The notes below the pieces were generated by a model. It was given only the letters and a program-made list of their open reading frames with translations, made no database searches and was not told where the DNA came from. This document shows, piece by piece, positions 6,299 to 7,070 of a stretch of DNA of 7,070 nucleotides (positions are counted from its first letter, which is position 1; every line of letters starts with the position of its first letter). The DNA is taken from assembly GCA_024763295.1 (NCBI GenBank), contig JANTFU010000115.1, forward strand, positions 1 to 7,070, given 5' to 3'. A program made the position numbers and the translations under genes. The stretch comes from Anaerolineales bacterium (GTDB taxonomy: Bacteria; Chloroflexota; Anaerolineae; Anaerolineales; Villigracilaceae).

Positions 6299-6307
6299 TC
6301 TAGCAGC

Positions 6308-6424
6308 GGTTGAGTAGCAGAAGTACTGCATCATCGTACGTCTGCGCATCGAAACCAAAGCGACAGATGCAAAACTCGCTACGATTTCGATACAGGCGAC
6401 GATAACCTGTCGCCTTACTCAATC
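6308..6424. repeat. Structured intergenic element, copy 2
   Basis: This copy has the same plan as 4695-4809. GGTTGAGTAG (6308-6317) is identical, and the right end TTACTCAATC (6415-6424) differs from the copy 1 arm at two bases. ATCGAAACC (6348-6356) faces GATTTCGATAC (6383-6393). The inner hairpins are different in sequence but again complementary: GCAGAAGTAC (6317-6326) with GTACGTCTGC (6336-6345), nine of ten pairs, and AGGCGAC (6394-6400) with GTCGCCT (6409-6415), perfect. The centre keeps AGCGAC, TGCAAAA and CGCT from copy 1. It starts nine bases after the kinase stop and ends 30 bases before the next ATG. Confidence 0.85.
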
Positions 6425-6454
6425 TCCTCTCTTAAATCTTGGGTCTAATATCTT

Positions 6455-7070
6455 ATGTCTTCTAAAAAAATCCCCGTCACCGTCCTCGCCGCCACTGGCG
6501 CAGTCGGACAACGCTTTATCCAACTGCTCGAAAACCACCCTTGGTTTGAAGTTGTCGCCGTGACCGGCTCGGAACGTACCATCGGTAAAAAATATGGCGA
6601 AGCCGAAAGCTGGCTGCTGCCCACCGACATCCCAGCCAACGTGCGCGATCTTGAAGTGCTGCCCTCCACGCCCGAAGCCGTGCAAACTCCGCTGGTTTTC
6701 TCTGCCCTGCCCAAGGAAAAAGCCAACACCATCGAACCGCGCTTCGCGCAGGCTGGCGCAGCGGTTTGCACCAACGCGGGCGCATTCCGCGAAGACCCGC
6801 TCACGCCCATATTGCTGCCCGAAGTCAATCCGGAGCATACGGCGCTCATCCCCGCTCAAAAAGCCGCCAATCGGCGCGAGGGTTTCATTGTCACCAACCC
6901 AAACTGCACCAGCACGGGCATGACCATCGCCCTGAAAGCCTTGCAAAAAGAGTTTGGTCTCAAAAAAGTTTTCGCCGTTTCCATGCAAGCCATCTCCGGC
7001 GCGGGCTATCCGGGCGTGCCTGCGCTCGATATTCTCGGCAACGTCGTCCCCTATATCAGCGGCGAGGAGG
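6455..7070 (+). CDS. asd: Aspartate-semialdehyde dehydrogenase, archaeal/fungal type, cut by the window edge
   Basis: The first 205 codons are present and the frame is still open at the right edge; the family is usually about 350 residues. The enzyme reduces beta-aspartyl phosphate to aspartate semialdehyde with NADPH, the step right after aspartate kinase. The nucleotide-binding loop is ATGAVGQRF from residue 13. The catalytic cysteine is C151 in TNPNCTST, and SGAGYPG at 181-187 is a conserved active-site loop. The KYGEAESWLLP and SGAGYPGVP patterns fit the archaeal/fungal-type branch rather than the E. coli-type one, although the host appears bacterial. The in-frame TAA at 6446-6448 makes the ATG at 6455 the first possible ATG start. 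No Shine-Dalgarno sequence is visible upstream. Its position directly after the kinase suggests co-expression for a shared pathway. Confidence 0.94.
   Translation, partial: MSSKKIPVTVLAATGAVGQRFIQLLENHPWFEVVAVTGSERTIGKKYGEAESWLLPTDIPANVRDLEVLPSTPEAVQTPLVFSALPKEKANTIEPRFAQAGAAVCTNAGAFREDPLTPILLPEVNPEHTALIPAQKAANRREGFIVTNPNCTSTGMTIALKALQKEFGLKKVFAVSMQAISGAGYPGVPALDILGNVVPYISGEE

Overview
The window is bacterial. It holds four co-directional plus-strand genes: a PLP-dependent aminotransferase (481-1782), a very long two-domain protein joining a glutamate-cysteine-ligase-like (GCS2) enzyme to an M20 zinc hydrolase (1865-4684), an aspartate kinase (4832-6298), and the first 205 codons of an archaeal/fungal-type aspartate-semialdehyde dehydrogenase that runs off the right edge (6455-7070). 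The gene families and the style of the intergenic repeats suggest a free-living Chloroflexota (Anaerolineae-like) bacterium. That placement is inference from recall, not a database result.

The first 480 bases carry no conventional gene. Bases 17-113 hold five inverted repeats in a row. They are followed by a possible 29-residue hydrophobic peptide (121-210) whose ribosome-binding site lies in the last repeat. Bases 211-269 are AT-rich and I see nothing in them. A near-consensus sigma-70 promoter (270-298) follows, with a small palindrome between its boxes. A roughly 120-base foldable leader then leads to a textbook intrinsic terminator (426-456), only 24 bases before the aminotransferase ATG. 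Because the only good promoter found lies upstream of this terminator, the layout looks like attenuation or riboswitch-type control.

The last two genes encode the first two steps of the aspartate pathway: aspartate to beta-aspartyl phosphate to aspartate semialdehyde, which feeds lysine, threonine and methionine. The aminotransferase and the ligase-hydrolase are probably amino-acid enzymes in the same transcription neighbourhood, but their substrates cannot be read from the sequence. The ligase-hydrolase could both form and remove a glutamyl-type amide. At the domain junction the reading frame passes through what looks like a complete ribosome-binding site and GTG start (3492-3511), so the hydrolase may also be made alone, or two genes may have fused recently.

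The intergenic spaces are unusual. A perfect 16-bp inverted repeat with a one-base centre lies between genes 1 and 2. Two copies of a structured element of about 115 bp flank the aspartate kinase gene, each starting about 10 bases after a stop codon. Their outer arms are conserved, but the inner hairpins differ in sequence while keeping complementarity. No CRISPR array, tRNA, rRNA or transposase gene was seen.
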